Shown here piece after piece: positions 26,301-34,473 of a stretch of 64,000 bases of DNA. How positions within the stretch are numbered: position 1 is the first letter of the stretch; every line of letters begins with the position of its first letter. This DNA is from Clostridiales bacterium (GTDB lineage: Bacteria > Bacillota > Clostridia > Oscillospirales > Oscillospiraceae): positions 13,530 through 77,529 of the forward strand of contig JAHZGF010000043.1 of NCBI GenBank assembly GCA_019420945.1, in the 5' to 3' direction. Under the pieces are notes generated by a model. It did not search any database, was not told where the DNA came from, and worked only from the letters and a program-made list of their open reading frames with translations. The translations under genes were made by a program, and so were the position numbers.

Positions 26301-26855
26301 TTTGCCGACAACCAACGGGTGACTCTGGCTTGTGTGGTCACCGCCGTGAAAACCAAGACCACCCGAAACAACTCTTTGATGGCCTATGTCAACCTGGAGG
26401 ATGACACCGGAAGCATTGAAATGTTGGTGTTTTCCAAGACCTTAGGGGAGAGCGGCAGCTATCTGAAGGAGGGCACCGCTGTACTGGTGAAGGGCCGCAT
26501 CTCCGTCCGGGATGAGAAGGCACCCCAGATTATGTGTGAATCCGTTCAGCCTCTGGCGGGGGTGACTGGCCAGGAGAGCCCCTACTCCGGCGGCGGTTCC
26601 ACCCTGGCGGCCAGGGAGGGGGATAAGCCTGGAGTCATTGGAGATAAGAGTAAACTCTATCTCCGGGTCCCCAGTATTTCCGATCCTGCCGTGACCTATT
26701 TACGCAAGGTGCTGATCATGTTCCCTGGCAACAGCCAGCTGGTGTTCTATGCGGAAGATACCCAAAAACGCTATGGCATGCCCTGCCTGCTCCACACTTC
26801 GCTGGTGCGGGAAGCCCGGGAAGTGCTGGGAGAGGAAAACGTGGTGTTGAAATGA
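23346..26855 (+). CDS. dnaE: DNA polymerase III alpha subunit
   Basis: The 1169-residue replicative polymerase has an N-terminal PHP domain (FTHLHVHTEFSLLDGACR, ITDHGVMYG), a palm domain with the catalytic acids in PGRGSAAGSMVAYC and MPDIDMDFCYRRR, fingers with FNKAHAVCYAIVAYQTAYFK, tandem helix-hairpin-helix (FGLVGIKGVG), and a C-terminal OB fold (VTLACVVTAVKTKTTRNN). This is the DnaE type, not PolC. GAGG precedes ATG 23346. The stop overlaps the cls start by 4 bp. Confidence 0.97.
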   Translation: MAFTHLHVHTEFSLLDGACRIKDLVRRVKELGQTSVAITDHGVMYGCVDFYKACKAEGVKPIIGCEVYVAPRTRFDKVHELDSEARHLVLLCKNEEGYRNLSYMVSRANVEGFYVKPRIDMDLLREHHEGLIALSACLAGEIPRRLRAGDYAGAREHALMMRELMGEDNYFLEIQDHGIEEQRRILPDLYRLSEETGIPLVATNDAHYIRRENAEAQDVLMCIQTGKTLDDPHRMKFETEEFYIKSEEEMLSLFPQHPEAIENTAKIAERCQMDFSFGTYHLPEFKYPEGYDADSWFEKLCRDGFERRYPDGSEAYRKRLEYEMDMIRRMGFEDYFLIVSDFTQYAKDHDIPVGPGRGSAAGSMVAYCMNITDVDPMKYELYFERFLNPERVTMPDIDMDFCYRRRGEVIDYVNEKYGADHVAQIITFGTMAAKGVIRDVGRVMNMPYAEVDVIAKQVPNALHITLDEALKVSKPLRDMYEEDERVKRLIDTARTIEGMPRNASKHAAGVVITRRPVYEYVPLARNDESIVTQYIMTTLEELGLLKMDFLALRNLTILDDAQKMIRLREPDFDLHKIPDNDPEVFKMISAGRTSGVFQMESGGMTGVCTQMKPQSIEDLTAIIALYRPGPMESIPRFIACKANPKLISYKHPMLEPILSVTYGCIVYQEQVMMIFQQLAGYSLGGADMVRRAISKKKVAQIEAERAAFIYGDPARDIRGCIPNGIPEDVAKEIYDEIYDFANYAFNKAHAVCYAIVAYQTAYFKAHYPREYMAALLTSVLDSTDKVAEYIGECKEMGIPLLPPDVNESRSDFTVTPEGIRFGLVGIKGVGRGLIDALVAEREKGGLYRSFQDFCERMFDHDLNRRALENMIRCGSFDSMGVRRSQLVAVMNPVMDGIAAARKRNLEGQFDLFGGLGDQDTGADEVPMPNVPEYSRSELMNMERETTGLYLTGHPMDEYREVIRRVRATSIGAINSDFGSDTGAQQFADNQRVTLACVVTAVKTKTTRNNSLMAYVNLEDDTGSIEMLVFSKTLGESGSYLKEGTAVLVKGRISVRDEKAPQIMCESVQPLAGVTGQESPYSGGGSTLAAREGDKPGVIGDKSKLYLRVPSISDPAVTYLRKVLIMFPGNSQLVFYAEDTQKRYGMPCLLHTSLVREAREVLGEENVVLK

Positions 26856-28492
26856 GCAAACAGAACAGCAAACTCACCAAGGCACGGATCAAGGCCAGGG
26901 CCCGGGTCACCAAAGACAAGACCAAAGCCACCCTCCGCCGGGGCAAGCAGAGTATTTTCTCCCGGATTGCCAAAATCATTTTTCATCGGATGTTCTTCGT
27001 CAGTCTGGGTCTTTTGCTCCAGCTGTTTATCATGGCGATACCCATCATCTGGTTTGCCCGCTATATGGCACTGTTCTATCTGGTCTATATCATCATTGCC
27101 ATTATTGCGGTGCTGAAGATCATCAGCAGCCGCTACCAGAGCGCCTATAAGATCAGCTGGGTGGTGTTGGTGCTGGCGGTGCCGGTGTTCGGCGGGATTA
27201 TGTACCTGTTCTATGGCGGCAACAAGATCGGCAAGCGGGCCCGGCGGAAGATGAACCAGCAGGAGGAGTGCATCCGCACCTTTATGGGTCACTCCGCCCC
27301 GGAAGTGCGGGAAATGTTGGAGCAGCAGGGAGGGGTAGCCTCCACCCAAGCCCGGTATCTGGAGGACGCCAGCTTCTGCCCGCCCCACCTCCACACGGAG
27401 ACCACCTATTTCCCGCTGGGAGACGATATGTTTGAGGCCATGAAGCGGGAGCTGGAAAAGGCGGAACGCTTCATCTTCCTGGAGTATTTCATTATTCGGC
27501 CCGGAGTCATGTGGGACGAGATCCTGGAGATTTTGAAGCGCAAGGTGGCCCAGGGTGTAGATGTCCGGGTGATGTATGACGATGTGGGCTGCCTCTATAC
27601 CTTGCCCACCACCTACGACCGTACCCTTGAGAAGATGGGGATCGCCTGTGAGGTCTTTAATCGCTACCGGCCGGTGATCACCCTTCGGCTCAACAACCGG
27701 GACCACCGCAAGATCCTGGTGATTGACGGCAATGTGGGCTTTACCGGCGGCATCAATCTGGCGGATGAGTATATCAACCAGCTGGAGCGGTTCGGCCACT
27801 GGAAGGACACCGGCGTCATGCTCCGGGGAGAGGCGGTATGGAATTTCACCGTGATGTTCCTCTCCGCCTGGGATTACAGCCGGGACATTGTGGAGGACTT
27901 TGATAAGTTCCGTCCCACACTGCCCAGAACGGCGGTACACAGCGATGGAGTGGTGCAGCCTTACGACGACTCTCCCTTGGATGACCGGCCGGTGGGGGCC
28001 GTGGTCTACCACAATCTGATCAGCAAGGCGGCCAAATACGTCTATATCACCACCCCTTACCTGGTGGTGGATGACGATATGACCTCCGCCCTCTGCGTGG
28101 CGGCCCAGTCCGGGGTGGATGTGCGCATTATCACCCCCCATATCCCGGATAAAAAGATCGTCTTTGAGCTTACCCGGGCCCACTATCAGATTTTGCTGGA
28201 GGCGGGGGTTCGGATTTTTGAGTACACCCCTGGCTTTATCCATGCCAAAAACTTTGTGGTGGATGACCGGTTTGCCACGGTAGGTACCGTCAATCTGGAT
28301 TACCGCAGCCTCTACCTGCACTTTGAGTGCGGCGTCTGGATGTCGGACAGTTCGGCGGTGCGGGATGTGCGCCGAGATTTCCTGGCCACCCAGGCCATGA
28401 GTCAGGAAGTCAGTCTGGAGGACGCCAGGGAGTTTTCCCGGCATAAACGGCTCTATCACGCCATGCTCCGGGCCTTTGCCTCTCTGTTCTGA
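26852..28492 (+). CDS. cls: Cardiolipin synthase (phospholipase D family)
   Basis: The 546-residue protein joins two phosphatidylglycerols into cardiolipin at the inner face of the membrane. A basic N-terminus is followed by three membrane helices (FFVSLGLLLQLFIMAIPII; FYLVYIIIAIIAVL; VVLVLAVPVFGGIMYLFYGG), then two PLD domains with HKD motifs: HRKILVIDG and HAKNFVVDD. The basic tail before the helices is longer than in many homologues. The start overlaps dnaE by 4 bp, so the genes are translationally coupled, though they are not functionally related. Confidence 0.93.
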   Translation: MSKQNSKLTKARIKARARVTKDKTKATLRRGKQSIFSRIAKIIFHRMFFVSLGLLLQLFIMAIPIIWFARYMALFYLVYIIIAIIAVLKIISSRYQSAYKISWVVLVLAVPVFGGIMYLFYGGNKIGKRARRKMNQQEECIRTFMGHSAPEVREMLEQQGGVASTQARYLEDASFCPPHLHTETTYFPLGDDMFEAMKRELEKAERFIFLEYFIIRPGVMWDEILEILKRKVAQGVDVRVMYDDVGCLYTLPTTYDRTLEKMGIACEVFNRYRPVITLRLNNRDHRKILVIDGNVGFTGGINLADEYINQLERFGHWKDTGVMLRGEAVWNFTVMFLSAWDYSRDIVEDFDKFRPTLPRTAVHSDGVVQPYDDSPLDDRPVGAVVYHNLISKAAKYVYITTPYLVVDDDMTSALCVAAQSGVDVRIITPHIPDKKIVFELTRAHYQILLEAGVRIFEYTPGFIHAKNFVVDDRFATVGTVNLDYRSLYLHFECGVWMSDSSAVRDVRRDFLATQAMSQEVSLEDAREFSRHKRLYHAMLRAFASLF

Positions 28493-28495
28493 GCC

Positions 28496-28524
28496 TTGAC
28501 GCTCAAACAGGCATTTGGTAAAAT
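28496..28524 (+). promoter_or_regulatory. Promoter of the molybdenum operon
   Basis: -35 TTGACG (28496-28501), 17-bp spacer, -10 TAAAAT (28519-28524). It starts 4 bp after the cls stop and feeds the Moco riboswitch. Confidence 0.78.
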
Positions 28525-28556
28525 CAAACAGAAGCAACTTCATTGAATTTTATATT

Positions 28557-28677
28557 TCTCCGAGCTGCTGCCGCCTAAGGCCATCAGGCTATGGGGCAGC
28601 AGCCGGGGCCGGTTTTAGGCTGGCCCCCGGGGTGAGGGACGGAAACGACCTCGCCTTCCCTTATTTGAAAAGGAGAA
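28557..28677 (+). ncRNA. Moco (molybdenum cofactor) riboswitch aptamer
   Basis: The P1 arms TTCTCC (28557) and GGAGAA (28672) enclose a structured leader. It contains the 11-nt tetraloop-receptor halves CCTAAG (28574-28579) and TATGG (28590-28594), and a GAAA tetraloop in GGAAAC (28641-28646) that can dock in that receptor, the hallmark of the Moco RNA motif. The receptor and the tetraloop lie on different arms, with a long GC-rich helix between. Its place in front of moeA and a terminator fits transcriptional control by molybdenum or tungsten cofactor. Confidence 0.88.
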
Positions 28678-28710
28678 CGCTTTTAGGCCCATATCCCATG
28701 GGTCTTTGTC

Positions 28711-28738
28711 GCTCTGCCTTTTTGGCAGAGCTTTTTTG
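28711..28738 (+). terminator. Riboswitch-controlled terminator before moeA
   Basis: An 8-bp stem GCTCTGCC/GGCAGAGC with a T loop and six T. It lies between the Moco aptamer and the moeA ribosome site and so is the likely expression platform. Confidence 0.82.
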
Positions 28739-28757
28739 TTATTCAGGAGGAACCGCC

Positions 28758-29969
28758 ATGGAACATCCTATGGAATGGAGACAGGCCCGGGACCTGTTGC
28801 TAAAACATATCCAACCGGTGGAAGCAGAGCTGCTGCCCCTGACCCAGGCCACAGGACGACTGTTGGCCAGCCCCCAATGGGCCAGCAGCGATATGCCACC
28901 CTTTGACCGCTCCCCCTATGACGGCTATGCCTTCCAATCTGGAGACACGAAAGGAAAATTGCCTGTCACACTTCAGGTGCTGGAAGAGGTTCCCGCCGGG
29001 GCAGTGCCCACCCAAAAGGTGGTGCCCGGCACCGCGGTCAAGGTGCTCACCGGAGCCTCCATTCCCCCAGGGGCCGACGCAGTGACTAAGTTTGAGGAGA
29101 CCCGGTTTTCACCGGATACCGTCACCCTGCTGCGCCGCTATGAGGCCGGGGAGAATATGATTTGTCGAGGAGAAGATTTGCGGGCCGGAGATCAGCTGGC
29201 ATCGCCGGGCCAACGGCTGGACCCGGGGCTGGCCGGGGCCCTTTGGGCCCAGGGTGCCCGAGAAGTGGCGGTGTACCGGCGGCCCCGGGTGGGCCTGATT
29301 ACCACTGGCAGCGAGCTGCAGGAGCCCGGCACCCCGGGCCGGATGGGGCAAATCCCCAACAGCAATCGGCCCGCCTTTGAGGCGGCGCTGCGGCTGGCCG
29401 GGGCGGAGCCCATCTATTATGGTGCGCCGGGAGACGACTGTGACGCCATTGCGTCTGCCCTGTCTGTGGCTTGGCAGGAGACAGACTTGGTGATTACCAC
29501 CGGTGGAGTATCAGTAGGAGACTACGACCTGACGCCAGCTGCCCTGGAACAGGCGGGAGGAACCATCGCAGTTCAAAATCTTTTGATGAAACCCGGCGGT
29601 AAATGCTGCTTTGGCTGGCAAGGGAAAAGGCTTGCCTGCTGTCTATCCGGCAACCCGGCTTCAGCTATGACCTGTTTTTACGCCGTAGTGCTGCCGCTGC
29701 TGCGAAAACTGTCCGGCCAACCGGAGGGCAGGCTGCCGGAACTGACGGTGCCGCTGGGGGCGGACTATCCGAAAGCAAGTCACCAGACCCGACTGCTGCG
29801 GGGGAGGTTGACGATTGTAAATGATGGACTGGTATTCATGCCGGCCCCCAGTCAGGGCAACGGAGCGCTGCACTCTCTGGCCGACGCCAATGCCCTGGGG
29901 GAGATTCCGGCTGGGAGCCCGCCTATGAAGGCTGGAACCCTCATTCAAATCAGTTACATCGGTATGTGA
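28758..29969 (+). CDS. moeA: Molybdopterin molybdotransferase MoeA
   Basis: Inserts molybdate into adenylated molybdopterin. The 403 residues show the MoeA signature MPPFDRSPYDGYAFQ, VLTGASIPPGADAV, the molybdopterin-binding TTGGVSVGDYD and KPGGKCCFG, and the C-terminal beta-barrel domain IV. GGAGG precedes ATG 28758. It is the first gene of an apparent nine-gene molybdenum operon under the Moco riboswitch. Confidence 0.94.
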   Translation: MEHPMEWRQARDLLLKHIQPVEAELLPLTQATGRLLASPQWASSDMPPFDRSPYDGYAFQSGDTKGKLPVTLQVLEEVPAGAVPTQKVVPGTAVKVLTGASIPPGADAVTKFEETRFSPDTVTLLRRYEAGENMICRGEDLRAGDQLASPGQRLDPGLAGALWAQGAREVAVYRRPRVGLITTGSELQEPGTPGRMGQIPNSNRPAFEAALRLAGAEPIYYGAPGDDCDAIASALSVAWQETDLVITTGGVSVGDYDLTPAALEQAGGTIAVQNLLMKPGGKCCFGWQGKRLACCLSGNPASAMTCFYAVVLPLLRKLSGQPEGRLPELTVPLGADYPKASHQTRLLRGRLTIVNDGLVFMPAPSQGNGALHSLADANALGEIPAGSPPMKAGTLIQISYIGM

Positions 29970-29982
29970 GGTGTGTCAAACG

Positions 29983-31005
29983 ATGAAAAAAGTCGCTGTA
30001 GAAGAGGCGGTGGGCCTCACCCTTTGTCATGATGTGACCGGGATCCGCAAGGATTTCAAGGGCCCAGTGTTCCGCCGGGGCCATGTGATCCGGCCCGAGG
30101 ACGTGGCCACCTTACTGGATTTGGGCAAGCGCCATGTGTTTATCTGGGAAGAGAACGCCGGAGAGATCCACGAGGAGGACGCAGCCCTGCGGTTGGCCAC
30201 CCTATCCGCTGTGGAGGGCGGAACCTTTACAGGACCATCCGAAGGAAAAATGGTGCTCACAGCTCAGAAACCCGGCCTGCTGCGGGTCAATGTGCCGCTG
30301 CTGACGGCCATCAACTCCATTGGGGACATCACTATCTCCACCTTGCCGGACCACTATCCGGTGCAGCCCGGGGACAAGCTGGCCAGCATGCGCATTGTAC
30401 CCCTGGTGACCCAGGAGACGCAGATCTGCAAAGCGGAGGAACTTTGTCGGGCGAGCGACCGACCGCTACTGGAGCTGTTGCCCTATGAGCCCAAGAAGGT
30501 GGGTATCATCATTACCGGCAGCGAGATCTACACCGGCCGTATTCAGGATCTGTTCCAGCCGGTGATCCGCCGCAAGGTGGCTCCCTTTGGGGCCCAGGTG
30601 CTGGGCTGCACCTTCTGTGATGATAATCTGTCCATGCTGGAACAGGCAATTCAGACTTATTTGGACCAGGGGGCCCAACTCATTGTGATGACCGGTGGCA
30701 TGTCTGTGGATCCGGATGATCTGACCCCCACAGCCATTCGGAATTGTGGAGCGCAGGTGGTCTCCCACGGAGTGCCCTCCCAGCCCGGCAATATGCTGAT
30801 GGTGGCCTATTTGGGAGCGGTGGCCCTGGTGGGCGTCCCCGGTGCTGCCGCCAAGGTGGCCACCACCACCTTCGATGTGCTGCTGCCTCAGCTGATGACC
30901 GAAGAAAAACTAACCCGGGAGGATTTGATTCGGCTGGGAGATGGGGGATTCTGCCAGAGTTGTCAGAGCTGCCACTGGCCTAACTGCACCTTCGGACGGT
31001 ACTGA
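29983..31005 (+). CDS. MoeA/MogA-like molybdopterin-binding protein with Cys-rich tail
   Basis: This 340-residue protein has a MogA-like nucleotide-binding domain in its second half (VGIIITGSEIYTGR, VMTGGMSVDPDDLTPTAI, VPGAAAKVATTTFDVLLPQL). It starts MKKVAVEEAVGLTLCHDVTG, which recalls the MoeA N-terminus. The tail holds C324, C327, C330 and C335 (CQSCQSCHWPNC), a possible metal site. It probably handles molybdopterin together with MoeA; a regulatory or MPT-shuttling role is possible. ATG 29983 fits the GAGGTG ribosome site. It lies 13 bp after moeA. Confidence 0.8.
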   Translation: MKKVAVEEAVGLTLCHDVTGIRKDFKGPVFRRGHVIRPEDVATLLDLGKRHVFIWEENAGEIHEEDAALRLATLSAVEGGTFTGPSEGKMVLTAQKPGLLRVNVPLLTAINSIGDITISTLPDHYPVQPGDKLASMRIVPLVTQETQICKAEELCRASDRPLLELLPYEPKKVGIIITGSEIYTGRIQDLFQPVIRRKVAPFGAQVLGCTFCDDNLSMLEQAIQTYLDQGAQLIVMTGGMSVDPDDLTPTAIRNCGAQVVSHGVPSQPGNMLMVAYLGAVALVGVPGAAAKVATTTFDVLLPQLMTEEKLTREDLIRLGDGGFCQSCQSCHWPNCTFGRY

Positions 31006-31087
31006 TTGTGTGAAATGAAAATACTTTACGCAGATTGAAATATAAGAACTTTTGACAAGTTTGGCAGAGAAGAAAGCCGGTGATAGG

Positions 31088-32041
31088 ATGGAAGACAATT
31101 ATGCCCGCAGCATTACCTATCTGCGGGTGTCGGTGACCGACCTGTGCAATCTGCGCTGTCGCTACTGTATGCCGGAGTGCGGGGTAGATAAGCGGGACCA
31201 TGGCGATATTTTGCGCTTTGAGGAGATCGTGGAGATTGTGACAGCGGCGACAGAACTGGGGGTGCGCAAGGTGCGCATCACCGGAGGGGAGCCTTTGGTG
31301 CGGCCCGGCCTGCCGGAGCTCTGTCGCAGGCTTTCCCTGATTCCCGGGGTGGAGGAACTGGACCTTACCACCAATGGCCTCCTGCTGGAACGGGATGCCC
31401 AGGCCCTCAAGGAGGCCGGAGTATGTCGGGTCAATATCAGTTTAGACACGCTGAAGCCAGACCGATTTGCTGAAATGACCCGTGGAGGCGATTTGAACCA
31501 GGTGTTCCGGGGCATTGAAGCTGCCCGTCGAGCAGGACTCACTCCCATCAAGCTAAACACAGTATTGATCGGTGGTTTTAACGACGATGAGATCTCCGAC
31601 CTGGTGGAGCTGACTCGCTATGAAGATCTGGAGGTGCGGTTCATTGAGCTGATGCCCCTGGGTCCTGGAGCGGAGTTCCCGGCCAAGGCCTTCCTGCCCT
31701 GTAACACGGTATTGGAACGGGTGCCGGAATTAAGGCCGCTGGAGCAAACCTGTGGCGTGGCCCGGCTCTATCAACTGCCGGGGGCCCGGGGCCGGGTGGG
31801 GCTCATCTCCCCGGTGAGCCACGACTTCTGTTCCCGCTGTGACAGAGTGCGGCTCACCAGTGACGGCAAGCTGAAACCCTGCCTGCACTCTGACAAGGAA
31901 ATTTCCTTGCGTGGGCTGCGGGGCGCGGAATTGCGGGAAACTCTGGCGGAGGCTGTTCGATCCAAACCCCGGAGCCATCAGCCCTTGGAGCCCGGCCATC
32001 CCACTGCTGGAGGTCGGTCCATGAACCGGATAGGAGGATGA
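31088..32041 (+). CDS. moaA: GTP 3',8-cyclase MoaA
   Basis: Radical-SAM enzyme that starts cofactor synthesis from GTP, paired with MoaC. The 317 residues hold the SAM-cluster motif CNLRCRYCMPE, RITGGEPLVRP, and the C-terminal second 4Fe-4S site CSRCDRVRLTSDGKLKPC, and end in NRIGG; the terminal Gly-Gly is essential in MoaA. ATG 31088 is used; an upstream TTG frame is also open. The stop overlaps an in-frame ATG at 32038, but moaC likely starts at 32047. Confidence 0.95.
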   Translation: MEDNYARSITYLRVSVTDLCNLRCRYCMPECGVDKRDHGDILRFEEIVEIVTAATELGVRKVRITGGEPLVRPGLPELCRRLSLIPGVEELDLTTNGLLLERDAQALKEAGVCRVNISLDTLKPDRFAEMTRGGDLNQVFRGIEAARRAGLTPIKLNTVLIGGFNDDEISDLVELTRYEDLEVRFIELMPLGPGAEFPAKAFLPCNTVLERVPELRPLEQTCGVARLYQLPGARGRVGLISPVSHDFCSRCDRVRLTSDGKLKPCLHSDKEISLRGLRGAELRETLAEAVRSKPRSHQPLEPGHPTAGGRSMNRIGG

Positions 32042-32046
32042 GAGAG

Positions 32047-32526
32047 ATGGAGGATTTTACCCACTTTGACGAGGTGGGCCGTGCCCGGATGGTAAATGTG
32101 GGCGAGAAGCCGGAGACCCAGCGCACCGCCGTGGCAGAGGGAAGGGTGTTGGTCAATGAGCACACCTTTGAGCTGATCCGGACTGGAGGCTGCAAAAAGG
32201 GAGATGTGCTCACCGTGGCCCAGTTGGCGGGGATTATGGGGGCAAAGCGTACCCCGGATCTGATTCCCCTGTGTCACCCTATCCTGATTTCCGGGGTGGA
32301 GGTGCAGCTGGAATTGGAGGATTGTCCCAGAGCCGTCAGAATACAGGCCACCGTTACCTGTTCCGGACAGACTGGGGTGGAGATGGAGGCCTTGACTGCT
32401 GTCAGCGCTGCGGCCCTCACCGTGTACGATATGTGCAAAGCGGTGCAGCGGGATATGGTCATTGACCAGATTCGGCTGCTGAAAAAGACCGGCGGCAAGT
32501 CGGGCACCTTTGAGCGAAAGGACTGA
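32047..32526 (+). CDS. moaC: Cyclic pyranopterin monophosphate synthase MoaC
   Basis: Converts the MoaA product into cyclic pyranopterin monophosphate. The 159 residues match the family: FTHFDEVGRARMVNVG, KRTPDLIPLCHPILISG, and EMEALTAVSAAALTVYDMCKA with the active-site Lys region at the end. ATG 32047 is chosen over 32038 because AGGAGG (32032-32037) is too close to the latter. It is directly followed by mogA. Confidence 0.96.
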   Translation: MEDFTHFDEVGRARMVNVGEKPETQRTAVAEGRVLVNEHTFELIRTGGCKKGDVLTVAQLAGIMGAKRTPDLIPLCHPILISGVEVQLELEDCPRAVRIQATVTCSGQTGVEMEALTAVSAAALTVYDMCKAVQRDMVIDQIRLLKKTGGKSGTFERKD

Positions 32527-32531
32527 TATTA

Positions 32532-33035
32532 ATGGAATATACAGCGGCAGTGATCACCGTCAGCGACAAAGGCAGCCGGGGGGAGAGAACGGATACCTCA
32601 GGACCTGCCCTGGTGGAATTGCTGGAACAGTCCGGATACCGGGTGGCGGAGACCTGTATCATTCCGGATGAGTATGAACAGATTCGGCAGGAACTCATTC
32701 GGTGCAGCGATCAATTGGGGGTGGCTTTGGCGGTAACCACCGGGGGCACCGGATTTTCGCCCCGGGATGTGACCCCGGAGGCCACACTGTCGGTGCTGGA
32801 ACGGGAGGCCCGGGGGATTCCCGAGGCCATGCGCTATGCCAGTCTGCAGATTACCCCCAGGGCCTGCCTGTCCCGAGGAGTGGCGGGAATTCGGCAAAAA
32901 ACTCTGATTATCAATCTGCCCGGCAGCCGGAAGGCGGCACTAGAGAACCTCTCTGCCGTGCTGCCCGCCCTGGGCCACGGCCTGGATGTGCTGCGGGGCA
33001 ATTCCGGAGATTGTGGAGGTGAGCGCCATGGCTGA
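32532..33035 (+). CDS. mogA: Molybdopterin adenylyltransferase (MogA/MoaB family)
   Basis: Activates molybdopterin by adenylation before metal insertion. The 167 residues show AAVITVSDKGSRGERTDTSG, VTTGGTGFSPRDVTPEA and the C-terminal INLPGSRKAALENL. MogA and MoaB cannot be separated with certainty here; the reaction is the same. It starts 5 bp after moaC, and its 3' end overlaps the MOSC gene by 8 bp. Confidence 0.92.
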   Translation: MEYTAAVITVSDKGSRGERTDTSGPALVELLEQSGYRVAETCIIPDEYEQIRQELIRCSDQLGVALAVTTGGTGFSPRDVTPEATLSVLEREARGIPEAMRYASLQITPRACLSRGVAGIRQKTLIINLPGSRKAALENLSAVLPALGHGLDVLRGNSGDCGGERHG

Positions 33036-33465
33036 AGTGCTGGCGGTCTGTATCAGTGAGGTCCGTGGAGTTGCTAAACACCCGGTAAACTCCATCCATC
33101 TCATCCCGGGACACGGCATCGAAGGAGACGCCCACGCGGGAAATTGGCACCGGCAGGTAAGTCTGCTGGCCCAGGAGAGTGTGGATAAGCTGCAAAGTAA
33201 AATTACATTACAGCTAAAACCCGGGGATTTTGCGGAGAATGTACTGACCCGGGGCATTGATTTAAAAAGTTTGCCGGTGGGCACCCGGCTCCGGCTGGGG
33301 ACCGCTCTGGGAGAAGTGACTCAAATCGGCAAGGAATGTCACAACGATTGCGCCATCCGACAACAGGTGGGAGACTGCTGTATGCCCCGAGAAGGCATCT
33401 TTCTTCGGGTGCTGGAAGAAGGATTTGTCGGCCCCGGAGATGAAATTCAACTGGTCGAATCATAA
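33028..33465 (+). CDS. MOSC-domain protein
   Basis: The 145-residue single-domain MOSC protein has HLIPGHGIEGDAHAG, the conserved VSLLAQES and PGDFAENVLTRGID, and the conserved cysteine region ECHNDCAI. MOSC domains act at the sulfuration step of the cofactor or bind it; MOSC-only proteins may be carriers. It opens with ATG after GGAGGTGA and lies within the Mo operon, before modA. Confidence 0.88.
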   Translation: MAEVLAVCISEVRGVAKHPVNSIHLIPGHGIEGDAHAGNWHRQVSLLAQESVDKLQSKITLQLKPGDFAENVLTRGIDLKSLPVGTRLRLGTALGEVTQIGKECHNDCAIRQQVGDCCMPREGIFLRVLEEGFVGPGDEIQLVES

Positions 33466-33501
33466 AGCAACTTATTTTATCCAAAGAAGAGGAGAAGAGC
33501 A

Positions 33502-34437
33502 ATGAAAAGAAAGTGTAAAGCGATTTCACTGTTCACGATATTTGCGTTGATGCTGGCACTGACCTCCTGCGGAAACGGGAAGAGTGCCGGATCCGGCAGT
33601 GCCCCGGTTACCTCCGGGGCGGGGACATCTGCCCAGGAAAGTTCGGAACCGGAGGAGACTGGAACTGAGTTAGCAGAAACCACGGTCTATGTGGATGTGG
33701 CCGCCTCTTTGGAAGCGGTTTTTGAAGAAGTCATTATTCCCGCCTATCGGGAGCAGCAGCCCAACGTAACCATTGTGGGCAACTACGGTTCCTCCGGCAA
33801 GCTGCTCACCGGCATTGAAGAAGCCAACGGCATCGATCATGATATTTTCTTCTCCGCCGGTGCGGCTCAGGTCAAGACACTGGACGAGACCGATGGCCTG
33901 GTGGTGGAGGGAACGATTGTGAATTTGCTCTCCAACCAGCTTTGCCTGGTGAAGGGCAACGATACCCAGACCGCCGTCACCGGCTGGGACAACTTGTCTG
34001 AGGCAGAGATCATGGGCCTCTGCGGCGGCAGCGTCCCGGTGGGCAAGTACACCCGGATTGCTCTGGTGAGCCTGGGGGTGCTGCCGGAGTGTGATGACCC
34101 GGCGGCCTACACCTCCGATGAAATCTCCCAGGCCTTGGGGGGCGTGCTCATCGATGAGGCCGACGACGTGGAGGATGCCGCCGTGAAGGCGGTGGAGGGG
34201 GCCGTGGAAGTGGCCACCATCTATTATTCCGACTACTATAACCATCAGAATGACCTGACCATTCTTGCCCAGGATGATGGTACTCTGACCGGAGATATTA
34301 CCTATCCGGTGTGCCAGGTGGCCAATCCGGAGGCAGATGAGGCGGAAAAGGCCGCCACGGAAGATTTCCTGGCTTTCCTGCAGTCTGATTTCTGTCTGGA
34401 GGCCTATGAGCAGTACTGCTTCATTGTCAATCCCTGA
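33502..34437 (+). CDS. modA: Molybdate-binding lipoprotein ModA
   Basis: The 311-residue ABC binding protein has a lipobox LTSC (Cys23), a Ser/Gly/Glu linker to about 60, and then the periplasmic-binding-type fold with SLEAVFEEVIIPAYR, GNYGSSGKL, DIFFSAGAAQV and YTRIALVSLGV. It captures molybdate (or tungstate) outside the membrane. It is followed by modB and modC at short spacing. Confidence 0.93.
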   Translation: MKRKCKAISLFTIFALMLALTSCGNGKSAGSGSAPVTSGAGTSAQESSEPEETGTELAETTVYVDVAASLEAVFEEVIIPAYREQQPNVTIVGNYGSSGKLLTGIEEANGIDHDIFFSAGAAQVKTLDETDGLVVEGTIVNLLSNQLCLVKGNDTQTAVTGWDNLSEAEIMGLCGGSVPVGKYTRIALVSLGVLPECDDPAAYTSDEISQALGGVLIDEADDVEDAAVKAVEGAVEVATIYYSDYYNHQNDLTILAQDDGTLTGDITYPVCQVANPEADEAEKAATEDFLAFLQSDFCLEAYEQYCFIVNP

Positions 34438-34473
34438 GAGGTGGAGCGCCAGTGAAGGGAGAGGAGCGCCCAT

